A DNA stretch of 64,000 bases, taken from contig NZ_AUKI01000024.1 of the NCBI RefSeq assembly GCF_000424665.1, positions 62,001 through 126,000 of the forward strand, written 5' to 3'. Of the stretch, positions 29,036 to 37,176 are shown one piece after another. The notes under the pieces are model-generated. The model saw only the letters and a program-made list of their open reading frames with translations, ran no database searches and was not told the origin of the DNA. Every line of letters begins with the position of its first letter. Position 1 is the stretch's first letter. Source of the DNA: Salinimicrobium terrae DSM 17865 (GTDB lineage Bacteria > Bacteroidota > Bacteroidia > Flavobacteriales > Flavobacteriaceae). Both the position numbers and the translations under genes were made by a program.

Positions 29036-29692
29036 ATGGTTTCCCGGCTTGCATTATTTCCTTTAAAAAGCGTGGTATATCCCGGCGAAAATTTGCCTTT
29101 GCATATCTTCGAAAGACGCTACATCCAATTAATAGAAGATTGCCAAAGTACCGGAATTCACTTTGGGATTCCTTTTTACATAAATAATCGTCTGGAATTT
29201 GGAACAGAAATGAAACTTTTAAAAATTGTACGTAACTATGATTCTGGTGCCAAAGATATTTTAAGTCAGGGTCTTCGGGTATTCAGGATCAGGAGATTTG
29301 AACAAAATGAACCTGGAAAATTCTATGCTGGAGGTGACGTCGAGTTTGTAATAAATCGTGATGACTCTACGAGAACTTTGAAAAATCAATTACTGGACTT
29401 AATCTTTGAACTATACGTGCATCTTGAAGTACCTCGACCACTAATAGACAAAAACAGTTTTAATAGTTACACCCTTGCCCATAAGATAGGTTTATCGCAG
29501 GAGCAGGAATATGACCTTCTTAAGCTAACTTCAGAAAAGAAAAGACAGGAATACCTGATCAATCACCTTCTCATAACAATACCCATTGTCCAGGAGATGA
29601 ACCGCACTAAACAAGTCATTGAACTTAATGGACATTTCAGGAATTTTGATCCTCTGGATTTCCGGGAATTCAGGTTAAAAACAAAAAAGTAA
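29036..29692 (+). CDS. LON substrate-binding (N-terminal) domain protein
   Basis: A 218-residue stand-alone LON N-terminal domain protein without the AAA+ or protease domains. The start L-A-L-F-P-L-K-S-V-V-Y-P-G-E-N-L-P-L-H-I-F-E-x-R-Y is the family signature; G-I-P-F-Y and G-x-x-x-F-R-I-R-R follow. The remainder is helical. Function in Bacteroidota is unknown; it could be an adaptor. It lies 100 bp upstream of sucC in the same direction. Confidence 0.82.
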   Translation: MVSRLALFPLKSVVYPGENLPLHIFERRYIQLIEDCQSTGIHFGIPFYINNRLEFGTEMKLLKIVRNYDSGAKDILSQGLRVFRIRRFEQNEPGKFYAGGDVEFVINRDDSTRTLKNQLLDLIFELYVHLEVPRPLIDKNSFNSYTLAHKIGLSQEQEYDLLKLTSEKKRQEYLINHLLITIPIVQEMNRTKQVIELNGHFRNFDPLDFREFRLKTKK

Positions 29693-29728
29693 AGAAAATG
29701 TTAGATTTAGGTGCTTGTACCAAAAAGA

Positions 29729-29760
29729 TTGGCAGAATCCTCTAACATTTGTTACTTTTG
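29729..29760 (+). promoter_or_regulatory. Promoter of sucC
   Basis: TTG at 29729-29731 and TACTTTTG at 29753-29760, separated by 21 bp, fit the Bacteroidota sigma-A pattern TTG-N~20-TAnnTTTG. The ATG follows 34 bp later. Confidence 0.55.
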
Positions 29761-29794
29761 TCAACCTTAACGAATACTGAAGAAACACCTTACT

Positions 29795-30988
29795 ATGAAC
29801 ATACACGAATATCAGGGTAAAGAAATTTTAAACAGTTTTGGAGTCCGCATACAGCGTGGGATTGTTGCCCAGGATGCAAAAGAAGCAGTTGAAGCTGCAA
29901 AAAAACTTACAGAACAAACCGGTACCGGATGGCATGTCATTAAAGCCCAGGTTCATGCTGGTGGACGTGGTAAAGGTGGCGGAGTAAAACTTGCCAAGAA
30001 TCTTCAGGAGGTTGAAGATATTGCAGGTCAAATTATCGGGATGAATCTGGTAACACCGCAAACTTCTGCCGAAGGAAAAAAAGTTCATCAGGTCCTGGTT
30101 GCCGAGGATGTTTATTATCCGGGCGACAATGAACCGGAAGAATATTATATGTCTGTACTTCTAAACCGTGCTACAGGTAGGAATATGATCATGTATTCCA
30201 CAGAAGGTGGTATGGATATAGAAACGGTAGCCGAAGAAACACCACACCTGATATTTAACGAAGAAATAGATCCTGCTACGGGATTAATGCCATTTCAGGC
30301 TCGCAGGATTGCCTTTAATCTTGGATTAAGCGGAAATGCTTTTAAAGAAATGACAAAATTCGTAATGTCTCTTTATGAAGCATTTACAAAATCTGATTCC
30401 TCTTTGTTCGAGATCAACCCGGTACTTAAAACCAGTGATGACAAAATCATGGCTGTCGATGCCAAGGTAACTCTTGATGATAATGCGCTTTTCCGTCATA
30501 AAGATTACGCCGAAATGCGTGATGAGCGTGAGGAGAGCCCGGTAGAAGTAGAAGCTCGTGCTGTAGGTCTTAACTATGTGGACCTTGACGGAAACGTAGG
30601 ATGTATGGTAAACGGTGCCGGACTTGCAATGGCAACTATGGACCTTATTAAACAAGCCGGTGGGGAACCTGCAAACTTCCTCGATGTTGGAGGTACTGCC
30701 GATGCGAAGCGAGTTGAGGAAGCTTTCCGTCTTATTCTGAAAGATGAAAAGGTAAAGGCCATACTGGTTAACATTTTTGGAGGAATTGTAAGGTGTGACC
30801 GTGTTGCACAAGGAATTGTTGATGCCTATAAAAACATGGGAGATACCATTAATGTACCTATTATTGTACGTCTCCAGGGAACTAATGCAGACATTGCCAA
30901 GGAGTTAATTGATAACAGCGGACTTGATGTTTACAGTGCCGTTGAATTCCAGGAAGCAGCAGATAAAGTTCAGGAAGTGCTGGCTTAA
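29795..30988 (+). CDS. sucC: Succinate-CoA ligase, beta subunit
   Basis: A 397-residue TCA-cycle enzyme subunit. The N-terminal ATP-grasp domain starts M-N-I-H-E-Y-Q-G-K-E-I-L and has K-A-Q-V-H-A-G-G-R-G-K-G-G-G-V-K; the C-terminal CoA-ligase domain has N-G-A-G-L-A-M-A-T-M-D and N-I-F-G-G-I-V-R-C-D. The partner sucD is not adjacent, as is common in this group. A strong terminator follows at 31011-31040. Confidence 0.97.
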   Translation: MNIHEYQGKEILNSFGVRIQRGIVAQDAKEAVEAAKKLTEQTGTGWHVIKAQVHAGGRGKGGGVKLAKNLQEVEDIAGQIIGMNLVTPQTSAEGKKVHQVLVAEDVYYPGDNEPEEYYMSVLLNRATGRNMIMYSTEGGMDIETVAEETPHLIFNEEIDPATGLMPFQARRIAFNLGLSGNAFKEMTKFVMSLYEAFTKSDSSLFEINPVLKTSDDKIMAVDAKVTLDDNALFRHKDYAEMRDEREESPVEVEARAVGLNYVDLDGNVGCMVNGAGLAMATMDLIKQAGGEPANFLDVGGTADAKRVEEAFRLILKDEKVKAILVNIFGGIVRCDRVAQGIVDAYKNMGDTINVPIIVRLQGTNADIAKELIDNSGLDVYSAVEFQEAADKVQEVLA

Positions 30989-31010
30989 TAGCCACATAAA
31001 ATTTAAAAAC

Positions 31011-31040
31011 AAACCCCGGGTAAATTCCGGGGTTTTTTTA
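31011..31040 (+). terminator. Rho-independent terminator of sucC
   Basis: Stem AAACCCCGG/CCGGGGTTT with a 7-nt loop followed by a run of T, 22 bp after the sucC stop. Confidence 0.9.
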
Positions 31041-31159
31041 TTTAGTGTTCCTCAGTTAAAATTTTTCATATTAAGGCAAACCTTTAAAGTCCTAGAGAGT
31101 AAAGTCAAGTTCATTGATAAAAGGCTCATGGTTAAAATTAGGTTAAGAAATGATGTGAC

Positions 31160-31189
31160 TGTAACAAAAAAATGTGTTTGCAGTCTTTA
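31160..31189 (+). promoter_or_regulatory. ECF-type promoter of small secreted protein 1
   Basis: TGTAACA (31160-31166), 15 bp, then AGTCTTTA (31182-31189). The same two boxes with identical spacing precede the paralogous gene at 31741. The architecture fits ECF sigma promoters (AAC-type -35, GTC-type -10). Confidence 0.6.
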
Positions 31190-31224
31190 GCGTATAATCA
31201 TCAATCAATTAATCTTTAACAATC

Positions 31225-31566
31225 ATGAAAAATTTAAAACTTTTTTTAGCCGCTTTTGTATTCACAGTATCAACTGCAACTTATGCAAACCCTAATTTTA
31301 CTTTCGAAGAAAAAAACAGATCAATTAGTGATCAAATCGAACAAATGCTTTTGGATTCAGGTTTAGTCATTGAAGAAGAATTTACTGTGAGAGTTATCTT
31401 TAAAGTAAATGAGCAGAGGAAAATAGAGATCAGGTTGATAAAATCTCCAAATGAGGAAGTAAATTCTTTTCTAAAAAGAAGGTTAGAGAATCAAAAACTT
31501 TATGGTAATTCCTGGGATGTAGAGAAGATCTATGAATTACCTGTAAGGGTACAGGCAACAAGATAA
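31225..31566 (+). CDS. Small secreted TonB-C-like protein, paralogue 1
   Basis: A 113-residue exported protein with signal peptide (residues 1-21, ending T-Y-A-N). The mature part (about 90 residues) reads as strand-helix-strand: F-T-V-R-V-I-F-K-V-N, a K-I-E-I-R-L-I-K-S-P-N-E-E-V-N helix and K-I-Y-E-L-P-V-R-V. The layout resembles the C-terminal domain of TonB, but without a membrane anchor or proline-rich linker; this is inference. It is paralogous to the gene at 31741 and has its own promoter and terminator. I do not recognise a named family. Confidence 0.7.
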   Translation: MKNLKLFLAAFVFTVSTATYANPNFTFEEKNRSISDQIEQMLLDSGLVIEEEFTVRVIFKVNEQRKIEIRLIKSPNEEVNSFLKRRLENQKLYGNSWDVEKIYELPVRVQATR

Positions 31567-31585
31567 AGCTAACGTCAATTTAAAT

Positions 31586-31612
31586 AAAACCCGGCTAATT
31601 ACCGGGTTTTTT
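31586..31612 (+). terminator. Terminator of small secreted protein 1
   Basis: AAAACCCGG/CCGGGTTTT stem with a 7-nt loop and T-run, 19 bp after the stop at 31566. Confidence 0.88.
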
Positions 31613-31660
31613 AACCTTACAGCCAAAAAGATTAAATAATTGTTAAAAATTATATTTGAT

Positions 31661-31690
31661 TGTAACAATTACCTCTTTATGAAGTCTTTA
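31661..31690 (+). promoter_or_regulatory. ECF-type promoter of small secreted protein 2
   Basis: TGTAACA (31661-31667), 15 bp, AGTCTTTA (31683-31690). Downstream leader sequence TCATCAATCA is also shared with the first cassette. Confidence 0.6.
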
Positions 31691-31740
31691 TAGTAAATCA
31701 TCAATCATCAAATCGATCAATTAATTAAAAAACGAACATC

Positions 31741-32079
31741 ATGAAAAATTTAAAATTGTTGTTATTAGTATTTGCAATGATCTTTTCTTTAACAGCATCT
31801 GCCAGGGAGATCAAAGGTTTTGCAAACCAGGATTCAGTATCTGTCGAAATTGAAAGAATGCTTACAAACATGGAATTAGCCAACGCCTGTGAACCACTTG
31901 AGGTAACGGTATTCTTTTCGGTATCTGAAGATCAAAAGATCCAGAGTTTGTCAGTTGCTTCTCCTAATGGAGAGGTAAATGATTACATTCAAAAGCAGTT
32001 ATCTAATAAGGAGCTTTCCAGCGAACATTTTATGAAAGGTAAGATCTACGAATTTACTGTGGTTAAGCAAATGAGTTAA
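31741..32079 (+). CDS. Small secreted TonB-C-like protein, paralogue 2
   Basis: A 112-residue exported protein with signal peptide (residues 1-21, ending A-S-A-R). It shares M-K-N-L-K-L, the central V-T-V-F-F-S-V, K-I-Q-S-L-S-V-A-S-P-N-G-E-V-N and the C-terminal K-I-Y-E-F-T-V with paralogue 1, but has diverged strongly between these blocks. One cysteine (C-E-P-L) is unique to it. It sits in a self-contained cassette of promoter, gene and terminator immediately after the first, so the pair probably arose by an old tandem duplication. Function unknown. Confidence 0.7.
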   Translation: MKNLKLLLLVFAMIFSLTASAREIKGFANQDSVSVEIERMLTNMELANACEPLEVTVFFSVSEDQKIQSLSVASPNGEVNDYIQKQLSNKELSSEHFMKGKIYEFTVVKQMS

Positions 32080-32099
32080 AACAGACTGTTTTTAAACTG

Positions 32100-32135
32100 A
32101 AAAGACCCGGAATTAATTTCTCTGGGTCTTTTTAT
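32100..32135 (+). terminator. Terminator of small secreted protein 2
   Basis: AAAAGACCC/GGGTCTTTT arms with a 15-nt loop and a following TATTT, 20 bp after the stop; it lies at the convergent junction with cysH. Confidence 0.8.
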
Positions 32136-32825
32136 TTAAAGGTGTAAGCCACATTCGGTTTTTGGATTATTGTTCCAGCGGCCACTTCTTTCCTCTCCGG
32201 GAAGTGTACAATGGGAGCACCCAATGGAACTATAACCTTTCGCCACCAGCGGGTGAAAAGGAAGCTGATGTTCTTTTATAAATTCATCCCTCTCCTTTTT
32301 AGTTACATCCAGCAAAGGGTAAAATTTGAGGATCTCTCCCCGGTTCTCAAAAATGTTTAAGCTTGCACGGTGATCACTTTGCCATTCCATTAAGCCACTC
32401 ACCCAAACAGTATATTTCGCTTTGATTTGATCCAGAGGCTTTACCTTGTTGATATGACAACAGAAATCCGGATTTTTTTTCCAGGTCTGGTCATTCTTGG
32501 TAAACTCGTGTTCCTCTTTTACAGCATTTATGGATTTTACTTTAAGCCCATAAATTTCAGACAGCTTCTTTTTGTATTGTAAAGTTTCTTCAAAATGATA
32601 TCCGGTATCTATGAAGTAAACCAGCTGGTCCCGGTTAACATCAGAAAATAATTTTAAAAGGAAGGCGGAGGTAGCAGCAAAGGAGCTGGTAAGCATTACC
32701 TCGGAAAGTTTAAAATCTTTGTAAAGCTCCTCAATTCTCTCATGAAGACTGAGGTTTCGATATTTTGTATTAAGCAGGGCAACTTCAGCAGCCGCCACTT
32801 CTCTTTTCTCGGCAACAACTTCCAT
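32136..32825 (-). CDS. cysH: APS/PAPS reductase (iron-sulfur type)
   Basis: A 229-residue assimilatory sulfonucleotide reductase, reducing adenylyl sulfate to sulfite and AMP with thioredoxin. The C-C-H-I-N motif near residue 121 and the C-S-H-C motif about 80 residues later are the four ligands of the [4Fe-4S] cluster that marks the APS-type enzyme, and the C-terminal E-C-G-L-H-L carries the redox-active cysteine. The other cys genes are absent from this window. It follows the DUF1456 gene by 3 bp on the same strand. Confidence 0.92.
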   Translation of the reverse strand: MEVVAEKREVAAAEVALLNTKYRNLSLHERIEELYKDFKLSEVMLTSSFAATSAFLLKLFSDVNRDQLVYFIDTGYHFEETLQYKKKLSEIYGLKVKSINAVKEEHEFTKNDQTWKKNPDFCCHINKVKPLDQIKAKYTVWVSGLMEWQSDHRASLNIFENRGEILKFYPLLDVTKKERDEFIKEHQLPFHPLVAKGYSSIGCSHCTLPGEERSGRWNNNPKTECGLHL

Positions 32826-32828
32826 CAG

Positions 32829-33074
32829 TTACTTTTTATCTTCTTTTTTAGGCATAGGCCCACGTTTGTAGATCACCAGGCCGTTCAGAAATTTCCGTAG
32901 GAATTGGTCTCCACATTCCATGTATTTCGGATGGTCTTCACTACGAAAAATGGCTCCAATCTCACTTCTTGTGACTTTAAAATCCACCAGAGAACAAATA
33001 TGGACGATATCTTCATCCCGTAATTTCAAGGCTACTCTTAATTTTTTGAAGATGTCATTATTAGATAAAGGCAT
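32829..33074 (-). CDS. Single-domain DUF1456 protein
   Basis: An 81-residue protein matching one DUF1456 unit (N-D-I-F-K-K-L-R-V-A-L-x-L-R-D-E-D-I). E. coli YehS-type members usually have two such units in about 150 residues; this one has one, then a basic tail K-R-G-P-M-P-K-K-E-D-K-K. It ends 3 bp before cysH, so the two are probably co-transcribed. Function unknown. Confidence 0.78.
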   Translation of the reverse strand: MPLSNNDIFKKLRVALKLRDEDIVHICSLVDFKVTRSEIGAIFRSEDHPKYMECGDQFLRKFLNGLVIYKRGPMPKKEDKK

Positions 33075-33179
33075 GCGTAAAATTTAAGCTGTAAAAGTAC
33101 ATAACCATATTGGATTAAGGAAGTGTTGGTAGTTTATGAAAAAGGTTTTTTCCATTTACTCAAAGGAATGCCACCATAA

Positions 33180-33208
33180 TGACATGTTTTATCATATTAG
33201 TTATGTCA
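33180..33208. promoter_or_regulatory. Inverted repeat upstream of hsp20 (possible operator)
   Basis: TGACAT and ATGTCA form a 6-bp inverted repeat separated by 17 bp, 87 bp before the Hsp20 ATG. A weak TTG/TTAATTTG promoter-like pair follows at 33216-33242. It is a candidate heat-shock regulatory site only. Confidence 0.3.
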
Positions 33209-33294
33209 AAAAGTCTTGTTTTTTCGGTTGGTATTTAATTTGCCTATAAAGAATTGGAGTAAAAAATAAAGTTTAATCTCAAAATATTTTAGTT

Positions 33295-33738
33295 ATGAAC
33301 CTTGTAAAAAGAAACGCCGACAATTGGCTTCCTTCAATTTTCGACGACATGTTCAAAACCGATTGGGACAATGGTAACGCAGGAATGAACCGCATTGGAA
33401 CCAGTGTTCCTGCTGTAAACATTGCTGAAAGTGATGAAGCCTTTAAACTTGAACTTGCAGCTCCGGGAATGACGAAGAAAGATTTTAACCTGGAGTTGGA
33501 CAATGGAGTTCTCACAATTTCTGCTGAAGAAAAGAAAGAGAATGAAAAAAAGGATAACGGCGGAAGATTTACCCGTCGGGAATTCAGTTACAGCAGCTTT
33601 AAAAGAGCCTTTAGCCTTCCTGAGACTGTAGACGCCGATAAAATTTCGGCTCAATATAAGGAAGGGGTTCTGGTGATTAACCTTCCAAAACGTGAAGATG
33701 CAAAAGTGCAGGCAAAACGAATGATTGATATTAAATAA
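33295..33738 (+). CDS. Small heat-shock protein (Hsp20/alpha-crystallin)
   Basis: A 147-residue ATP-independent chaperone. The alpha-crystallin domain spans about 35-135 with A-V-N-I-A-E-S-D, F-K-L-E-L-A-A-P-G, L-D-N-G-V-L-T-I-S-A and the conserved A-x-x-x-x-G-V-L-V-I-N-L-P near the C-terminus. It is monocistronic with a strong terminator. Confidence 0.95.
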   Translation: MNLVKRNADNWLPSIFDDMFKTDWDNGNAGMNRIGTSVPAVNIAESDEAFKLELAAPGMTKKDFNLELDNGVLTISAEEKKENEKKDNGGRFTRREFSYSSFKRAFSLPETVDADKISAQYKEGVLVINLPKREDAKVQAKRMIDIK

Positions 33739-33764
33739 TATCTTTCTAAAAAGTTCAGTATGAG

Positions 33765-33785
33765 ACGCCCTTCGGGGCGTTTTTA
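33765..33785 (+). terminator. Terminator of hsp20
   Basis: ACGCCC-TTCG-GGGCGT stem with a UUCG tetraloop followed by TTTTAT, 26 bp after the stop. It overlaps the convergent gene end by a few bases. Confidence 0.9.
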
Positions 33786-35024
33786 TTTATCCAGAAGGAT
33801 CCATCGATTTCCGGCACTTTGAATTAGATATTTTGTTCCGGGATCTATGGTATTCACTGTTGAATTTGTTGTAATATCCAACAAATCATTACTTCCTGTG
33901 AAATCCAGGTTCTTTATGGAATTTCCAGGCCAGTTGATCAAATATAGTAACCTGCCCTTGTTTAAAGATGCATCGGGAATTAACACGCTGTTCACCTGGT
34001 TGTTGATACGAAGAGTATAAGTTTCTTCCGGAATTACAAAGGCTCCGGTGTTAGAGGCAGTGGAGGAGTAAGTGCCCGAATTAGGATATTTCCAACCCAC
34101 AATTCCATCGGCATCTGTCATTAAAACCTGATTTTGAGAACCTCTTACATCCGGTAGCACGTAATCATTTCCTGTTGTTCCTATACCTACTCTTCCCGCA
34201 AAATATCCTGCAAATACCTTTTTTGGATCATTGCCAAAGGCGGTGCTGTAGATGCCGTAAACAAATCCGTTCCCCTGGGCCGTACCAATCTCGTTGTAGA
34301 TGCCGTAATGGTTCTTTGTGGCACCAAATGTTTTTCCTACATCATTGTAAATTCCATATATCTCTTCATTTGAGTTTTGATTCACTTCGTTGAAGATGCC
34401 GTAGTGGATTCCTATTCCGCTGGCACTGACCGAACTTTTTATTCCGTATTTTTTATCGGCTGTAGCAGTATTATTACTGGAAACAATGCCATAAGTGACA
34501 TTTTTGGCAGTAGAGTTCGCGTTTTCCACCTCAAGACCCGTCCGGATGGTATGCTCTTCCTGATTATCTATCATTACTTTCAGCTTCACGTTCTGGGATG
34601 GACCTCCAATGTTCACATTACCTTTTCTAAAGATCGCATCATCCAGACTGGTGGCGGGTAAGGTAGTCCCAACTTTGTAAAAGTCAGACGTAGCTTTGCC
34701 TGCCAGACTCTCCCAATTTCCGGAGGTGGAATTCCACCAGTAAAATCCGGGTGAGAAATCCTCTTTTTGAGTGGTAAGGAAAAGTAGCATCCCATGTTGG
34801 GCAACCGTTGGGTTAGTGGTAGGAAAATTCGAAACCCGTGGAATTAGAATACCATCGATAGGTAAGGGAGAAGTGGGGTTCTCTATTTGTATATCCAATT
34901 GTGCTTTTGGATCATGAGTATTGATCCCTACCTGCGCAATAATATTGGGAGCAAATAGAAGAAATGCCATCCCGACCAAAAGAAGTTTGTACACGAGTGA
35001 ATTTTTTTCCTGGGGAGGCACCAA
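33783..35024 (-). CDS. Secreted tail-fibre/adhesin-like protein
   Basis: A ~413-residue exported protein with a signal peptide (...L-L-L-V-G-M-A-F-L-L-F-A-P-N-I-I-A-Q). After it comes V-G-I-N-T-x-D-P-K-A-Q-L-D-I, and later V-G-I-G-T-T and Q-V-L-M-T-D-A-D-G-I-V-G-W-K, motifs of trimeric phage-tail-fibre-like surface proteins of Bacteroidota. The start is uncertain: no ATG precedes the signal peptide; TTG at 35024 and GTG at 34991 are both possible, the latter giving the tighter signal peptide. No PorSS sorting domain is evident. Function unknown. Confidence 0.65.
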   Translation of the reverse strand: MVPPQEKNSLVYKLLLVGMAFLLFAPNIIAQVGINTHDPKAQLDIQIENPTSPLPIDGILIPRVSNFPTTNPTVAQHGMLLFLTTQKEDFSPGFYWWNSTSGNWESLAGKATSDFYKVGTTLPATSLDDAIFRKGNVNIGGPSQNVKLKVMIDNQEEHTIRTGLEVENANSTAKNVTYGIVSSNNTATADKKYGIKSSVSASGIGIHYGIFNEVNQNSNEEIYGIYNDVGKTFGATKNHYGIYNEIGTAQGNGFVYGIYSTAFGNDPKKVFAGYFAGRVGIGTTGNDYVLPDVRGSQNQVLMTDADGIVGWKYPNSGTYSSTASNTGAFVIPEETYTLRINNQVNSVLIPDASLNKGRLLYLINWPGNSIKNLDFTGSNDLLDITTNSTVNTIDPGTKYLIQSAGNRWILLDK

Positions 35025-35085
35025 TGGGATTCAATATACCAATTTATCCTACTGTAGTACAGCACAATATAAAATATTTAACATT

Positions 35086-37089
35086 TTAGAATGCTTCCTG
35101 CACCTTCTCCTGTAGCATTTTGATTTCGTCCCGCAGTTTTGCCGCTGTCATGAAATCCAATTCTTTGGCAGCCGATTCCATAGCCTTTCGTTTTTCCCTG
35201 ATTCGCTTTTCCAGTTGAGGTTTACTAAAGTATTCTGTTTCGGCCTCGGCGGCTTTAAGATCAGGAGCAACTTCGTAGATGTATGGCTCCGGTTTTTTGC
35301 GCACGAGCATGTTTTCGAAAGACTTTTTAAGCGCAGTAGGAGTAATGTTGTTGACTTCGTTGTACTTCAGCTGTTTTTCACGCTTGTACTCCGTCTGGTC
35401 AATAGTCTTTTGCATACTATCTGTGATTTTATCAGCATACAAAATTGCTTTTCCTTCAAGGTGTCGGGCAGCACGGCCAATAGTTTGTGTAAGAGACCTG
35501 TTGCTTCGTAGAAAACCTTCCTTATCGGCATCGAGAATTGCGACCAGGGAAACTTCCGGAAGATCCAGTCCTTCCCGTAAAAGGTTCACCCCAACCAGCA
35601 CGTCAAAAAGGCCTTTTCGAAGATCCTGCATAATTTCTACTCGTTCCAGAGTGTCAACATCGCTGTGGATGTAGCGGCATCGTATATCAATTCGGGTGAG
35701 GTATTTTGTGAGCTCTTCGGCCATGCGTTTTGTAAGGGTGGTTACCAAAATCCTCTGATCCTTGTCGATCCTAAGCTGCATTTCTTCTATGAGGTCGTCA
35801 ATCTGATTGAGACTGGGTCGCACTTCGATAACAGGATCCAGCAATCCCGTCGGCCTAATTACCTGCTCAATGTACATTCCTTCTGTCTTCTGAAGTTCAT
35901 AATCTGCCGGAGTAGCACTCACATAGATCACCTGATTCTGAAGTATTTCAAACTCTTCAAACTTAAGAGGACGGTTATCCATAGCTGCAGGAAGCCTGAA
36001 GCCGTAATCAACCAGAGTTTCTTTTCTGGACCTGTCTCCGCCATACATTGCATGTACCTGAGGGATTGTAACGTGACTTTCATCCACCACCATCAGGAAG
36101 TCATCAGGGAAATAATCGAGCAAACAGAAAGGTCTTGTGCCGGGAAGGCGGCCGTCGAGATATCTTGAGTAATTTTCAATTCCCGAACAATAGCCCAGCT
36201 CCCTTATCATTTCAAGATCGAAGTTGGTGCGCTCGTCAAGGCGTTTTGCCTCCAAATGTTTTCCAATATCCTGGAAGTAGTCCACCTGTTTTACAAGGTC
36301 ATCCTGGATCTGTCTGATCGCTCCCTGCAGCACATCGGGCGATGTCACGAACATGTTAGCAGGATAAATGTTTAGGCGCTCGTATTTTTCAATCAGGTCA
36401 TTTGTAGCAGGATCAAAAGCTTCGATCTCTTCTATCTCATCTCCAAAAAAGTGTACTCTAAAAGCATTATCGGCATAACTGGGATAAATATCTACAGTGT
36501 CTCCTTTAATCCTGAAGTTCCCGTGATTAAATTCTGCTTCAGTTCTTGAATAAAGACTTTGAACAAGCTTATGGAGCAGCTGAGTGCGGGAGATTACCAT
36601 ATCTTTCTGGATGGAAACCACGTTCTTTTTGAATTCCACCGGGTTTCCAATACCGTAAAGACAGGATACTGAAGCTACCACAATTACATCTCTTCTTCCG
36701 GAGAGAAGGGAAGAGGTAGTGCTAAGGCGCATCTTTTCGATCTCTTCGTTAATCGAAAGATCCTTTTCTATATAAGTTCCCGAGGAGGGTATAAAAGCTT
36801 CAGGCTGATAGTAATCGTAGTAACTCACGAAATACTCTACTGCATTTTCCGGAAAGAACTGCTTGAATTCAGAATAAAGCTGCGCAGCCAGTGTCTTGTT
36901 ATGAGCAAGTACCAGAACCGGCTTTTGCACTTCCTCGATCACGTTTGCAACGGTGAAGGTTTTCCCAGATCCCGTTACTCCAAGAAGGGTTTGATATTTC
37001 TCCTTATTATTTATCCCATTAACCAGCTGCTTAATGGCCTGCGGCTGGTCTCCGGTGGGTTGAAAATCGGACTTAACTTTAAATTTCAT
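35086..37089 (-). CDS. uvrB: Excinuclease ABC subunit B
   Basis: A 667-residue DNA helicase-like subunit of nucleotide excision repair. Walker A is G-V-T-G-S-G-K-T at about residues 39-46; the beta-hairpin Y-Y-D-Y-Y-Q-P-E-A and the D-E-S-H Walker B box are present, as are helicase motifs ending R-x-I-G-R-A-A-R-H. The C-terminal UVR domain that contacts UvrC lies in the last 40 residues. It lies between the surface protein and the ABC permease on the same strand. Confidence 0.97.
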   Translation of the reverse strand: MKFKVKSDFQPTGDQPQAIKQLVNGINNKEKYQTLLGVTGSGKTFTVANVIEEVQKPVLVLAHNKTLAAQLYSEFKQFFPENAVEYFVSYYDYYQPEAFIPSSGTYIEKDLSINEEIEKMRLSTTSSLLSGRRDVIVVASVSCLYGIGNPVEFKKNVVSIQKDMVISRTQLLHKLVQSLYSRTEAEFNHGNFRIKGDTVDIYPSYADNAFRVHFFGDEIEEIEAFDPATNDLIEKYERLNIYPANMFVTSPDVLQGAIRQIQDDLVKQVDYFQDIGKHLEAKRLDERTNFDLEMIRELGYCSGIENYSRYLDGRLPGTRPFCLLDYFPDDFLMVVDESHVTIPQVHAMYGGDRSRKETLVDYGFRLPAAMDNRPLKFEEFEILQNQVIYVSATPADYELQKTEGMYIEQVIRPTGLLDPVIEVRPSLNQIDDLIEEMQLRIDKDQRILVTTLTKRMAEELTKYLTRIDIRCRYIHSDVDTLERVEIMQDLRKGLFDVLVGVNLLREGLDLPEVSLVAILDADKEGFLRSNRSLTQTIGRAARHLEGKAILYADKITDSMQKTIDQTEYKREKQLKYNEVNNITPTALKKSFENMLVRKKPEPYIYEVAPDLKAAEAETEYFSKPQLEKRIREKRKAMESAAKELDFMTAAKLRDEIKMLQEKVQEAF

Positions 37090-37176
37090 AGGATTTTTTG
37101 CTGACCTGCAAAAATAACCAATTTTAAAGCTATCAGCAAATATTACCGGTTTCTAAAAAGTTTAAGATCAGGCTTA

